A stretch of 64,000 bases of DNA from Nonomuraea montanisoli (GTDB lineage Bacteria; Actinomycetota; Actinomycetes; Streptosporangiales; Streptosporangiaceae). Of the stretch, positions 23,539-32,708 are shown piece after piece. Where the stretch lies: the NCBI RefSeq assembly GCF_013363975.1, contig NZ_JABWGN010000005.1:372001-436000 (forward strand), read 5' to 3'. The notes below the pieces were generated by a model that did not search any database, was not told where the DNA came from, and saw only the letters and a list, made by a program, of their open reading frames with translations. The first letter of the stretch is position 1. Each line of letters starts with the position of its first letter. The translations under genes were made by a program, and so were the position numbers.

Positions 23539-26292
23539 TCAGGACTTGCTCGCGGGCTTCTTCGCCGCCGTCGTCTTGGCGGTCGTGCTCTTGGCCGTCG
23601 AGCTCTTCGCGGTGGAGCTCTTGGCCGCGGCCGGCTTCTTGGCGGCGGGCTTGCGCGCCGCCGTCTTCTTCGGCGCGGGCGCCCGTTCGCGCCGCTCGGC
23701 CAGCAGCTCGGCGGCCCGCTCGATGGTGATGTCCTCGACGGTGTCGCCCTTGCGCAGGGACGCGTTGGTCTCGCCGTCGGTGACGTACGGCCCGAACCGC
23801 CCCTCCTTGACCACCACGGGCTTCTTGGAGTTGGGGTCCTCGCCCAGCTCGCGCAGCGGCGCCGCGGCGGCGGCCCGGCCCCTGCCCCGCTGCTTGGGCT
23901 GCGCGAACAGCTCCTTGGCCTGCTCGATCGTGACCGTGAGCAGGTCGTCCTCGGAGGCCAGCGACCGCGAGTCGGTGCCCTTCTTCAGGTACGGGCCGAA
24001 CTTGCCGTTGTGGGCGACGACCTGCTCGCCCTCCAGCTCGCCGACGAGCCGCGGGATCGACAGCAGCCTGAGCGCGTCCTCCAGCGTCACCGTGTCGAGC
24101 GACATGGTCTTGAACAGCGAGCTGGTGCGCGGCTTGGGCGCGTCGGCCTTCTTGGTGCGCCGCTTCGGCGCCCCCTCGTCCTCCTGGGCGGCGGGCAGCA
24201 CCTCCGTGACGTACGGGCCGAAGCGGCCGTCCTTGGCCACGATCATGTGCCCGGTCGCCGGATCGTTCCCCAGCTCCCGGTCGCCCGTCGGCCGCGAGAA
24301 CAGCTCCTCGGCCTTGTCGGCGGTCAGCTCGTCGGGCGTCATGTCCTCGGGGACGTTGACGCGGGCGCCGTCGCGGTCGAGGTACGGGCCGTACCGGCCG
24401 ACCCGGATCACGATGTCGGTGCCCCTGATCGGGAAGGAGCTGATCTCCTTGGCGTCGATGTCGCCGAGGTCGGTGACCATCTCCTTCAGGCCCTCGTCGC
24501 CGTCGTGGCCGAAGTAGAAGCGCCGCAGCTCCGGCACCCGCTCGGCCCGGTCGTTGGCGATGTCGTCGAGGACCTTCTCCATCTCGGCGGTGAAATCGTA
24601 GTCGACGAGGTTGCCGAAGTGCTGCTCCAGCAGGTTGACCACGGCGAACGCCAGGAACGACGGCACCAGCGCCGTCCCCTTCTTGAACACGTAGCCGCGG
24701 TCGAGGATCGTGCCGATGATCGAGGCGTACGTGGACGGCCGCCCGATCTCGCGGTCCTCCAGCTCCTTGACCAGCGACGCCTCGGTGTAACGGGCCGGCG
24801 GCTTGGTCGAGTGGCCGGCCACGTCCAGCCGCGACAGGCCGAGCACGTCGCCCTCGGCCAGGTTGGGCAGCCGCTTCTCGGAGTCGTCACGGTCGGTCGA
24901 CGGGTCGTCGGCCCCCTCCACGTACGCCTTCAGGAAGCCGTGGAAGGTGATGGTCCGGCCCGAGGCGCTGAACTCGGCGTCCTCGCCCGACGAGGACCGG
25001 CCGCCCACCTTCACCGAGATCGACTCACCGACGGCGTCCTTCATCTGCGACGACACCGTGCGCTGCCAGATCAGCTCGTACAGCCGGAACATGTCGCCGG
25101 ACAGCCCGGTCTCGCCCGGCGTGCGGAACTCCTCGCCCGAGGGCCGGATCGCCTCGTGCGCCTCCTGCGCGCTCTTGACCTTGCTGCTGTAGACGCGCGG
25201 CTTGTCGGGCACGTACGCCGCGCCGTACAGCTTGATCGCCTGCGAGCGGGCCGCCGCGATCGCGGTCTCCGACAGCGTGATGCTGTCGGTACGCATGTAC
25301 GTGATGAAGCCCTGCTCGTACAGCCGCTGCGCGACCTGCATCGTGTACTTGGCCGAGAAGCCCAGCTTCCGGCTGGCCTCCTGCTGCAACGTGGTCGTCC
25401 GGAACGGCGCGTACGGCTTGCGCGTGTACGGCCTGCGCTCGACGGAGCGGACCGAGAACGAGGCGCCCTGGAGCCGCGCGGCCAGCTCACCGGCGGCGGC
25501 CTCCGACAGGTGCAGCACGTCGTTGCTCTTGAGCAGGCCGGTGCTGGCGAAGTCGCGGCCCTGCGCCACCCGCTTGCCGTCGACGCCGGTCAGCGTCGCG
25601 GTGAAGTCGCGCGGCTTCTCCTCGGGCTTGTTGCTGTCGAACAGCGCCTGCAGGTCCCAGTAGTGGGCCGGCGTGAACGCCATGCGGTCGCGCTCGCGCT
25701 CCACCACCAGCCGCGTCGCCACCGACTGCACCCGCCCGGCCGACAGGCGCGGCTTGACCTTCTTCCACAGGACGGGGCTGACCTCGTAGCCGTAGAGGCG
25801 GTCGAGGATGCGCCGGGTCTCCTGGGCGTCGACCAGGCGCAGGTTGAGGTCACGCGGGTTGGAGACGGCGTCGCGGATCGCCTGCGGGGTGATCTCGTGG
25901 AACACCATGCGGTGGACCGGCACCTTGGGCTTGAGCACCTCGCGCAGGTGCCAGGCGATGGCCTCGCCCTCGCGGTCCTCGTCAGTGGCCAGGAACAGCT
26001 CGTCGGCGTCGCGCAGCAGCTGCTTGAGCTTGTTGACCTGCGCCTTCTTGTCGGGGTTCACGACGTACAGCGGCTCGAAACCGTGATCGACGTTGACGCC
26101 CAGGCGTGCCCACGCCTCCCCCTTGAACTTCTCGGGGATGTCATCGGCCTTCTCCGGCAGATCGCGGATGTGGCCGATGCTGGACTCGACGATGTAGCCG
26201 CGCCCGAGGTACCCGGCGATCGTCTTCGCCTTGGCGGGCGACTCGACGATGACCAGGCGTGTTCCGCCGGCGCTGCCGTTGTTGGCTGGCAC
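23539..26292 (-). CDS. topA: DNA topoisomerase I
   Basis: The 917-residue type IA topoisomerase relaxes negative supercoils. Seen: TOPRIM motifs (RLVIVESPAKAKTI, then ATDEDREGEAIAWHL), the active-site tyrosine in GFITYMRTDS, and four to five C-terminal TopoI repeats each with a FGPY-type core (GRYGPYL, GRFGPYV, GKFGPYL, GRFGPYV). As in other actinomycetes the zinc fingers are missing and the protein ends in a Lys-Ala-rich tail of about 45 residues (KKTAARKPAAKKP...), needed for DNA binding and processivity in Streptomyces and Mycobacterium. I choose GTG 26292 (AGGAAG 4 bases upstream); TTG 26322 with AGGGGG is a serious alternative. Confidence 0.96.
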   Translation of the reverse strand: MPANNGSAGGTRLVIVESPAKAKTIAGYLGRGYIVESSIGHIRDLPEKADDIPEKFKGEAWARLGVNVDHGFEPLYVVNPDKKAQVNKLKQLLRDADELFLATDEDREGEAIAWHLREVLKPKVPVHRMVFHEITPQAIRDAVSNPRDLNLRLVDAQETRRILDRLYGYEVSPVLWKKVKPRLSAGRVQSVATRLVVERERDRMAFTPAHYWDLQALFDSNKPEEKPRDFTATLTGVDGKRVAQGRDFASTGLLKSNDVLHLSEAAAGELAARLQGASFSVRSVERRPYTRKPYAPFRTTTLQQEASRKLGFSAKYTMQVAQRLYEQGFITYMRTDSITLSETAIAAARSQAIKLYGAAYVPDKPRVYSSKVKSAQEAHEAIRPSGEEFRTPGETGLSGDMFRLYELIWQRTVSSQMKDAVGESISVKVGGRSSSGEDAEFSASGRTITFHGFLKAYVEGADDPSTDRDDSEKRLPNLAEGDVLGLSRLDVAGHSTKPPARYTEASLVKELEDREIGRPSTYASIIGTILDRGYVFKKGTALVPSFLAFAVVNLLEQHFGNLVDYDFTAEMEKVLDDIANDRAERVPELRRFYFGHDGDEGLKEMVTDLGDIDAKEISSFPIRGTDIVIRVGRYGPYLDRDGARVNVPEDMTPDELTADKAEELFSRPTGDRELGNDPATGHMIVAKDGRFGPYVTEVLPAAQEDEGAPKRRTKKADAPKPRTSSLFKTMSLDTVTLEDALRLLSIPRLVGELEGEQVVAHNGKFGPYLKKGTDSRSLASEDDLLTVTIEQAKELFAQPKQRGRGRAAAAAPLRELGEDPNSKKPVVVKEGRFGPYVTDGETNASLRKGDTVEDITIERAAELLAERRERAPAPKKTAARKPAAKKPAAAKSSTAKSSTAKSTTAKTTAAKKPASKS

Positions 26293-26483
26293 GCTGCTTC
26301 CTACCTCGCTGTTCGCTTGCAATTCCCCCTGCCGGGAGCCGGCACAGATCTGAAAGGTAACCCGACTCGCGGAAATTTCCTTCCCCCGGGGCTACCCACT
26401 AGCTTTCGGGTCCACCCACAAGCACGCAGAATAAGGCCCAACGAGCGGCACCGCGCCCTGACTCACCCTGGAGACTAATCGTT

Positions 26484-26669
26484 GTGCTCGACTACTCCTA
26501 CATGGATATCTTCATTCCGCGCGACCTCTCCCGCGAAGCCGCACGTCAGCTGCTGACCGAGCACGCGGAGTACGGACAGTGGGAGCTCTCCCGGGTGCGC
26601 CTGCACCCCGACGGGAGCCGGCACGTACGGCTGCGCCGCAAGGTCATGCGGGTCCGCAGCACCCTCTGA
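26484..26669 (+). CDS. DUF5703 family protein
   Basis: A 61-residue protein, start 26484 (GTG). It has the family pattern IPRDLSREAARQLLTEHAEYG, then WELSRVRLHPDGSRHVRLRRK. These small basic proteins are widespread in actinomycetes and usually unlinked to a known pathway. Function unknown. A terminator follows 120 bases later. Confidence 0.85.
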   Translation: MLDYSYMDIFIPRDLSREAARQLLTEHAEYGQWELSRVRLHPDGSRHVRLRRKVMRVRSTL

Positions 26670-26790
26670 CCTCGCCTGACCTCGGCCTGACCTCGGCCGA
26701 CGCCCTCCGACGTCTGTTCAACGTCCAGGGCCTCCAGAGGCTTCCGCGGCCCGCCCGCGGGGCTCGTCCCGCCGCCCGGACGCGGACATG

Positions 26791-26831
26791 GCTTTGCCCG
26801 TCCCGGGCCGCGCCCCCGAGACGGGCAAAGC
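26791..26831 (+). terminator. Terminator after the DUF5703 gene
   Basis: GCTTTGCCCGTC (26791-26802) pairs perfectly with GACGGGCAAAGC (26820-26831). The gap 26670-27057 otherwise shows only a short CTGACCTCGGC direct repeat (26670-26700) and no gene. Confidence 0.75.
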
Positions 26832-27057
26832 GTCTGTGAACCCGCCCGCCTCCTGGTGCGGAGACTGGCGGGGTTTTCGGTCCGGCCGCCCATGGCGTCA
26901 GCGGCGGACCGTACCTCTTCTTATGGGTGCTGACGTCAGCCCTTACCAGCGGGTGAGAGGCGCGGGACGTCAGGTGAGACTGGCCGGTCGCTTACTCCGC
27001 GTGCCTGTGCCGCACCGGCTTCGGCGACCGCTGCCGGCTGTTTCCGGCTGTCTGTGA

Positions 27058-29109
27058 CTACTTCCGGCCGAGGCGGAAGCGGCGGGTCGCCGCGAACAGC
27101 GTCGCCGAGGCGGCGCACATCCCGCCCAGCAGCAGCGCGACCAGGGCGCCGAAGCTCATCCCGGTGATCCCGGCGGGCCGGGCGGCGCTCATGAGACCGA
27201 TGTCACCCACCGGGAGGGAACGAGCGGCCGAGGTGGCGGCGCCGCCGACCGGCGTCGAGGCGACGAGCGAGGTCGCCGGGGAGACCGCGGACAGCGGGCC
27301 GGACACGCCGCCGGCGTTGCTCACGACCTCCTTGGCGTGCTTGCCGCGCGTGACCGGCTTGGCGGGCTTGGCGGGCTTGGCCGGCTGCGCGGGGCTCGCG
27401 GGCCGGGCGGGACGGTCGGGCAGGCCCGGCAGCGACGGCAGGACCGGCAGACCCAGCGAGTCGGACATGTCGCCCACGACAGGGATCCCGGCCGCGCCCT
27501 GCATCTGACGCGTCACGTCGCCGGCGCCCTGCAGGCCGCCGACGGCCGGGACCGCGGGCAGGGCGGGCAGCATCCCGCCGCCCTGGGCGCCGGGGCTCGC
27601 CGCGTACGGGTGACGCCCAGGCTTGCCGTGACCGCCGTGGCCGTCGTCGCCCGGCTTGCCGACGTGCGCACCGCCGAGGCACCCGGCGGCCGCGTCGCCC
27701 AGGACGGCGACGGCGTTGCCGCAGACGGTGATCGGCGCGGTGATCGGCGCGACCACCTGGTTGCCGCCGAGGACGCTGTGGTCGCCGGAGGTGCGGTTGC
27801 CGCCGGCGCCGGAGCCGTGCTGCGGCGAGACGTCGGCGCCGCCCTTGCAGCGGGCCCCGGCCAGGCCGAGGGCCGCGATGGCGTTGCCGCAGGCGTTGAT
27901 GGGGGCGGTGATCGGCGCGACGACCTGGTTGCCGCCGAGCACGGAGCCGCGGCCGGACGTCCGGTTGCCGCCGGCGCCCTGCCCGCCGCCGTTCTTCACC
28001 GACGCGCCGCCCTTGCACCCGGCGAAGGCTCCGCCGAGCACGGCCACCGCGTTGCCGCAGACGTTGATCGGCGCGGTGATCGGCGCGACGACCTGGTTGC
28101 CGCCGAGCACCGAACCGCGGCCGGACGTCCGGTTGCCGCCGGCGCCGGACCCGCGGCCGCCGGAGCCCTCCACGGACGCCCCGCCCTTGCACCCGGCGAC
28201 CGCGTTGCCCACCGCGTTGCCGCAGGCGGTGATGGGCAGGCTGATCGGGGCGATGACCTGGTTGCCGCTGCCGGCGCCGAAACGCCCGTCGGTGTCGTTG
28301 CCTCCCGAGCCCGGCCCGCCGTGGCCGCCGTGGCCGCCACCGTAGCCCTGGCCGCCGCCGTGGTGCCCGCCCGGACGCCCGGTCGTGACCGACGAGCCGC
28401 CCTTGCAGCCCGCGAACGCCTCACCGAACGCCGCGACGGCGTTGCCGCACACGTTGATCGGGGCTGCGATCGGCGCGACGACCTGGTTGCCGCCGAGGAC
28501 CGAGCTGCGTCCGGAGGTGGTGTTGTGGCCGGCGCCGCCGCCCCGGCCGTTGTTCTTGACCGAGGCTCCGCCCTTGCATCCGGCGGTGGCCTCGCCGAAG
28601 ACCGCGACCGCGTTGCCGCAGGCGTTGATCGGCGCGGTGATGGGCGCCGTCACCTGGTTGCCGCCGAGGACGCTGTGGTCGCCGGAGGTGCGGTTGCCGC
28701 CCGGACCGCCGCGGCCGTTGTTCTTGACGGTGGCGCCGCCCTTGCAGCCGGCGTCGGACCTGCCGAACAGGGAGACGGCGTTGCCGCAGGCGTTGATGGG
28801 GGCGGTGATCGGCGCGTTGACCTGGTTGCCGCCGAGGATGCTCGAGTCGCCGGACGTCCTGCCGGGGATGCTGGAGCGGCCGGTGTTCTCCACCGACGCG
28901 CCGCCCTCGGAGGAGGCGTGGGACTCGCCGACCGCGGCGACGGAGTTGCCGCTGATGTCGATCGGCAGGGTGACGGGCAGGTTGACCTGGTTGCCGCCGC
29001 CGACGGAGTGGTCGCCGGAGGTGTCGGCGAACGCGGTGCCGCCGCCGAACGACATGACCGCGACCGCGAGCAGAGCCGCGGGTGTGGAAGCCTTCGCCCA
29101 CGTACGCAT
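27058..29109 (-). CDS. Large chaplin-type surface protein with eight repeats
   Basis: A 683-residue secreted protein with AGGAG 8 bases before ATG 29109. A signal peptide (about 1-29, ending TAFA) is followed by eight chaplin-like units of about 45-60 residues, each with a GGNQVxAPIxxPINxCGNAV core and an AGCKGGA second cysteine, separated by Gly/Asn/Ser-rich linkers; one linker (about 225-250) is very rich in Gly and His. The first unit has Ser in place of both Cys, and the fifth is shorter. After unit eight comes a Pro/Ala/Lys-rich spacer, then a hydrophobic segment and RRFRLGRK tail, so it is probably held in the membrane or wall; no LPXTG is seen. Chaplins coat aerial hyphae with amyloid films. 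This size is unusual. Confidence 0.88.
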   Translation of the reverse strand: MRTWAKASTPAALLAVAVMSFGGGTAFADTSGDHSVGGGNQVNLPVTLPIDISGNSVAAVGESHASSEGGASVENTGRSSIPGRTSGDSSILGGNQVNAPITAPINACGNAVSLFGRSDAGCKGGATVKNNGRGGPGGNRTSGDHSVLGGNQVTAPITAPINACGNAVAVFGEATAGCKGGASVKNNGRGGGAGHNTTSGRSSVLGGNQVVAPIAAPINVCGNAVAAFGEAFAGCKGGSSVTTGRPGGHHGGGQGYGGGHGGHGGPGSGGNDTDGRFGAGSGNQVIAPISLPITACGNAVGNAVAGCKGGASVEGSGGRGSGAGGNRTSGRGSVLGGNQVVAPITAPINVCGNAVAVLGGAFAGCKGGASVKNGGGQGAGGNRTSGRGSVLGGNQVVAPITAPINACGNAIAALGLAGARCKGGADVSPQHGSGAGGNRTSGDHSVLGGNQVVAPITAPITVCGNAVAVLGDAAAGCLGGAHVGKPGDDGHGGHGKPGRHPYAASPGAQGGGMLPALPAVPAVGGLQGAGDVTRQMQGAAGIPVVGDMSDSLGLPVLPSLPGLPDRPARPASPAQPAKPAKPAKPVTRGKHAKEVVSNAGGVSGPLSAVSPATSLVASTPVGGAATSAARSLPVGDIGLMSAARPAGITGMSFGALVALLLGGMCAASATLFAATRRFRLGRK

Positions 29110-29465
29110 GATGAGTGCTCCTATGACTTCTGGGGGGAAATGAATTGCGCCTGACGATCCGCGGGAGGCGAGGCCGTACGGGAGCGTGACGCGTCGCCGT
29201 ACAAGCGGGACCTCGCGGACCGCGGATCAGTGATGACTGACGTGTCGCCCGCCGGCGGAGGGGCTCATGCCCCACCGGTTCGTGCGGGCGGGCTGACGGC
29301 GCCGCCGGAATGATCGCCGGCGGCCCGGCCCGTCGCGGACGGGAACCATGACTCGCCCGTGTCGCCTCGCCCGATCCGGTTGCCGGCCACTTCGCGCGCC
29401 GACCGCTTCCCGGCCACGAACGTCGTCGCCGGACGACCGCCCCGGCGTGACGCGCGTCCTGTCAG

Positions 29466-29567
29466 ACGCGCCGCCGTGGTGCGGCGGGCGTCCCGCCTGA
29501 CGCGCCGCCGTGGAGCGGCGGGCGCCCCGCCTGACGACCCGCCCTTGTACGGCGGGCGCCCTGCGTG
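29466..29567. repeat. Three 34-bp tandem repeats, each with a hairpin
   Basis: Units at 29466, 29500 and 29534. Each has a CCGCC/GGCGG hairpin core followed by a CCGCCTG-like end; the third is more divergent. They lie in the 670-bp gene-free gap (29110-29782) between the chaplin gene and the next gene; no coding signal was found there. Confidence 0.8.
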
Positions 29568-29612
29568 ACAGGCGTCTGGCTGCGTCGGCCGCGGGCCCTG
29601 CGGGCCGGTGGC

Positions 29613-29722
29613 GAGTGGAACCGTGACAGTCCCGGACGAGTGGAACCGAGGCAGTCCCGGACGATTGAACCGGGGATGGAACCTGCCGGTCCCGGGCGAG
29701 CGGAACCTTGGCGGTTCCGGGC
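29613..29722. repeat. 25-bp tandem repeats rich in GGAACC/GGTTCC
   Basis: Units GAGTGGAACCG... begin at 29613, 29638, 29663 (35 bp, expanded) and 29698, with GAGTG again at 29723. Same unit length as the array at 13327-13496 but a different sequence. Confidence 0.8.
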
Positions 29723-29782
29723 GAGTGCGGGCCATGGCCGCGCTCCGCCGCCGGCCCGTGAGGACCGGCTGCAACGGCGGGG

Positions 29783-30472
29783 TCAGTCAGGTGAGAAAGA
29801 AGGGTCGTCCGCCGCTGTGCGGACGACGGGGGGAAGCTCGCGCGCCATGACGACACGCCCGGCCTGAAGCCCCGGGTCGTACACGGACCTCGCGATGTCC
29901 CCCATGCCTGGCCCGAAGGGGCCGCCACCGCCGCCGGGCACCAGTCCGTCGGTGCCCAGGATCTTGTTCGCGGTGGAGGAAGGCGGCAGACCGGGGTCGG
30001 ACTGGCTGGTCAGCCCGTCGACCGTGCGCCCTGCCATGGCCTCGGCGTTGTCCGCCGCCGAGATGCCGCCGTCGCCCGTGGGGAAACCGTCCGTGATGGA
30101 CCCGGTGACGGTGTCGGAGGTGCTGGAGCGGGAGTCGGCGAGTGCCGTGATTCCCGTGGCGGCTCCGCCGGCCGCGTCTGCCGCAGCCTTGTGCGCCGCC
30201 GTCGTGCTCGCGGCCGTGTGCGCCGCGGTCGTGCTCGCGGCGGCCGGAGCGGCGAAGAGCGTCCCGAACAGGACGGCGAGCAACCAACCGGCGGCGATCA
30301 TGCCTCCGGTCACGGCCGCTCGCGCGACCACCCGGCGGGCACCGGCCGCGAACCGCGCCATCCGGTCCGCCCGCTCGGTGATCGCCTCGCCTGCCGGGAC
30401 GGCCACGGGCACGGGCGCGCCGAAGACGGCTCGGGCCACAGCCCTCGACCGTCGCACCGGCGTGCGTGTCAC
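29783..30472 (-). CDS. Hypothetical single-pass membrane protein
   Basis: GTG 30472 has AGGGAGG 4 bases upstream. The 229-residue product has an Arg-rich cytoplasmic N-terminus of about 48 residues, one membrane segment (about 52-76, AVTGGMIAAGWLLAVLFGTL), then an Ala/Thr-rich repeat (TTAAHTAASTTAAHKAA) and a Gly/Pro/Asp-rich extracellular tail with a GGGGG run. No known domain. Its closeness to the chaplin gene on the same strand suggests a surface role, but the repeat-rich gap between them argues against one transcript. Confidence 0.65.
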   Translation of the reverse strand: MTRTPVRRSRAVARAVFGAPVPVAVPAGEAITERADRMARFAAGARRVVARAAVTGGMIAAGWLLAVLFGTLFAAPAAASTTAAHTAASTTAAHKAAADAAGGAATGITALADSRSSTSDTVTGSITDGFPTGDGGISAADNAEAMAGRTVDGLTSQSDPGLPPSSTANKILGTDGLVPGGGGGPFGPGMGDIARSVYDPGLQAGRVVMARELPPVVRTAADDPSFSPD

Positions 30473-30490
30473 GTGACCTCCCTAAGCTCC

Positions 30491-30521
30491 GGAACCGGCC
30501 TCACGCCGTGAGGCCGGTTCC
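30491..30521. promoter_or_regulatory. Near-perfect 31-bp palindrome upstream of the 29783-30472 gene
   Basis: Two 15-base arms, GGAACCGGCCTCACG (30491-30505) and its exact complement (30507-30521), surround one base. It begins 18 bases upstream of the GTG start. It could be an operator, a cruciform, or an upstream terminator. Confidence 0.6.
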
Positions 30522-30915
30522 TGGACTCACCCCTCAACGGTCCGTAACCGTAGCAGCACCCAAGGTGATCGCAAGCAGTTTTCAGCGCAGTCCCATGAAT
30601 CAGTCAAGCCCCAGCGTCACCAAGCCTCACCAACCACCATGAACTACCCAGCGACGGCCCCTCCCTCGCCCCGAGGCCCGGTCGTAGCGGTCGGCTCGGA
30701 AGCGGTCGGCGGACGCGGAAGGGTTGGCGTGGAAGCGGTCGGCGGACGCTGGAGGCCCTGCGCCGCGGGCCCTCCGGCGGCACGCAGCGCGGCCTCGCAC
30801 CACCCGCCGGACGCCACGTCACCCGCTCTCGCGGATTCCCGGTATCACGCACCCCCCAGAGTTTGCTAACCTAACTGAGCCGACGCGAGATGACGGTCTC
30901 GCGTGCAGGCACCAA
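30522..30915. other. Gene-free stretch before tRNA-Leu
   Basis: No gene is supported on either strand. A 19-bp direct repeat (GGAAGCGGTCGGCGGACGC) occurs at 30700 and 30733. Confidence 0.6.
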
Positions 30916-31004
30916 GTCCGGGTGGCGGAATAGGCAGACGCGCTAGCTTGAGGTGCTAGTGCCCAGTGATGGGCATGGGGGTTCAAGTCCCCCCTCGGAC
31001 ACCA
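30916..31004 (+). tRNA. tRNA-Leu(GAG)
   Basis: Acceptor GTCCGGG (30916-30922) pairs with CTCGGAC (30994-31000) with one G-T pair. The anticodon loop TTGAGGT gives anticodon GAG. A long variable arm (class II tRNA) and GGTTCAAGTCC T-loop region are present; discriminator A and an encoded CCA end at 31004. Confidence 0.97.
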
Positions 31005-31011
31005 GACCCAG

Positions 31012-31043
31012 AATCCTGGTTGCTGAAGACAGCAACCAGGATT
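31012..31043 (+). terminator. Terminator after tRNA-Leu
   Basis: A perfect 13-bp stem, AATCCTGGTTGCT (31012-31024) with AGCAACCAGGATT (31031-31043), a 6-base loop, then TTGTGTTG. Confidence 0.9.
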
Positions 31044-31161
31044 TTGTGTTGTGAGGGGTGCTGCAGAGCAACGGAATCGCGGCCGGCGTCGAGGTAATCC
31101 CGGCGCCGGCCGCTGATCAGTGCCGCCTCTGGTGTGCGGGCCGCACCCGTACCGCCGCCGG

Positions 31162-32607
31162 TCAGGCGGGGCGGCGCTTCTCGTACTCGTCGATGACCTT
31201 GCCGAGCTTCGCCAGCCGCTCGGTGAACCACACGTTCTCCGCGCCCGCCGCAGGCCGGTTCGGGTCGACGTACTGGTAGCCGAGGTTGGAGAACATGGCG
31301 ACGATGTAGGTGCGGCCGCCCTTGCCGGGCAGGGCCTTCACGATCCCGGCGTCGGCGCCGGAATTGTTGACCCAGCCGTTCTTGTGGGCGTACGTCACCT
31401 CGGCCTTCTGATTGCACGGTCGCACATCGCGGCCGTACGAGATGCCCTGTCCGGGGATCGTCACGGTGCCGTCGGCGCCGAGCCACCGCGAGGGCGTGAG
31501 CTGCGGGATGCCGGGAGCGGGATAGTCCGCGCCGCACCAGTTGGTGGTGGAGAGGGCGACGTTCATGCCCTGCTCGGCCAGCCTGCTCCTGAAGAACGCG
31601 CGGGAGGCGTCGCTCAGGACGTCGGCGGTGACCGCGGTGCCGCCCGGGGTCTCCCACAAGGTGCCCACCCCGCCGTTGACCAGCATCAGCAGCTTCGCCG
31701 TGTCGAGCGAGGTCATGGTGACGGGGTTGCCCCATCGCGCGCCGTTGTCGGGGTTGGTGTTCTTGAGCTGCAGCGTCTCCAGACCGAGATCCTGGAAGGT
31801 CTGGTTGAGGCCGTTCACCGCGCCCTTGTCGTGCAGCAGCTTGACCATGGCGCAGGCGGCGGCGTTGGACGACCAGGTGAGCGCGGAGTCGAGGTAGTTG
31901 CGGACCGTGTCGCTGCTGGCAGGTCCGCACAGCGAGCTGACCGTGACCGGCTGGTAGGCGTAGGTGTCGTCGAGCGAGATCTGGCCCTGGTCCACCAGCC
32001 GCAGCACCCCGAAGGCCACCATCAGCTTCAGGACGGACGCGGGGTAGGGGCTCATGAAGTCGATCGGGGCGTTCTCGCGGCCCGGCACGATGTCGATGCT
32101 GCCTTGGCCGCGGTTGGCGTACCAGCCGGCGTCGTCCCACTGCCTCCAGCGGACGTCCGTGGTGTGCAGTTTGTCGTCCACCGGCACGGCCTTGCCGTCC
32201 GGGTACTGCGGGCTCATCAGCACGGTGCCGGAAGAGACGGGGCGCCCGAGCCTGTTCAGCTCGATGACGGTCAGGTCGATCTGGGGCTGCTGCGTGATCG
32301 GCGCGGCCGCCGCGACGGCCGCGCGCAGGTCCGCCTTCTGCGGAAGCTGCTTCGCCTCCTTGTCGGCGCCGTCGCGCCGCAGCGCGTCCAGCTCGGACGT
32401 GCTCGTCGGCGGGTTGGTGTCCAGGACCTGCTCGAACTGCTGACGGTCGAGCGCCTGCCGCAGGAAGCGCGCCAGGGCGCTTACGGAGCCGTTGTCCACC
32501 TCCGCGTGCGCCGGGGGCGTCGCCACGAGGCCGCCCAGCAGTACGGCTGCGGCGGCGAGCCCGGAGGCGACACGCCTTCGATGACTTGTGGATCTGGTGA
32601 AAATCAC
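31162..32607 (-). CDS. Secreted class A beta-lactamase-like serine hydrolase
   Basis: A 481-residue exported protein: signal peptide with cleavage near AHA (about residue 35), then a helical N-terminal domain of about 150 residues, then a penicillin-recognising domain with SVLK (SxxK, in YPASVLKLMVAFG), SSN (SxN motif) and KGG in place of KTG (LPGKGGRTYIVAM). Class A beta-lactamases and low-mass carboxypeptidases share this order. The long N-terminal part and total length exceed the usual 290 residues, so I do not call it a resistance enzyme; a cell-wall role is as likely. Single gene, with its terminator region shared with tRNA-Leu. Confidence 0.8.
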   Translation of the reverse strand: MIFTRSTSHRRRVASGLAAAAVLLGGLVATPPAHAEVDNGSVSALARFLRQALDRQQFEQVLDTNPPTSTSELDALRRDGADKEAKQLPQKADLRAAVAAAAPITQQPQIDLTVIELNRLGRPVSSGTVLMSPQYPDGKAVPVDDKLHTTDVRWRQWDDAGWYANRGQGSIDIVPGRENAPIDFMSPYPASVLKLMVAFGVLRLVDQGQISLDDTYAYQPVTVSSLCGPASSDTVRNYLDSALTWSSNAAACAMVKLLHDKGAVNGLNQTFQDLGLETLQLKNTNPDNGARWGNPVTMTSLDTAKLLMLVNGGVGTLWETPGGTAVTADVLSDASRAFFRSRLAEQGMNVALSTTNWCGADYPAPGIPQLTPSRWLGADGTVTIPGQGISYGRDVRPCNQKAEVTYAHKNGWVNNSGADAGIVKALPGKGGRTYIVAMFSNLGYQYVDPNRPAAGAENVWFTERLAKLGKVIDEYEKRRPA

Positions 32608-32708
32608 CTGACCACTCTAGTAAGAATGATCATGGCGATCCCGTAAACCGGCAAATCAGCAGAAATGCAGGCGGTATTCCTACACGCCCGTTGGGGCGCA
32701 CCACCTGC

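Noticed and set aside
22234..26478. A 1414-residue open frame on the plus strand opposite the phosphoesterase and topA genes
   Set aside because: It is a mirror of high-GC third-position bias; its Arg/Gln/Gly/His-rich translation has no domain, and the minus-strand genes are certain.
29227..29928. Open frames in the chaplin-side gap as secreted proteins
   Set aside because: They read through tandem hairpin repeats, have no signal peptide or ribosome-binding site and overlap the real gene at 29783.
31162..32607. Calling the class A-like protein a beta-lactam resistance gene
   Set aside because: KGG replaces KTG, the protein is much longer than such enzymes, and no deacylation motif was identified with confidence.
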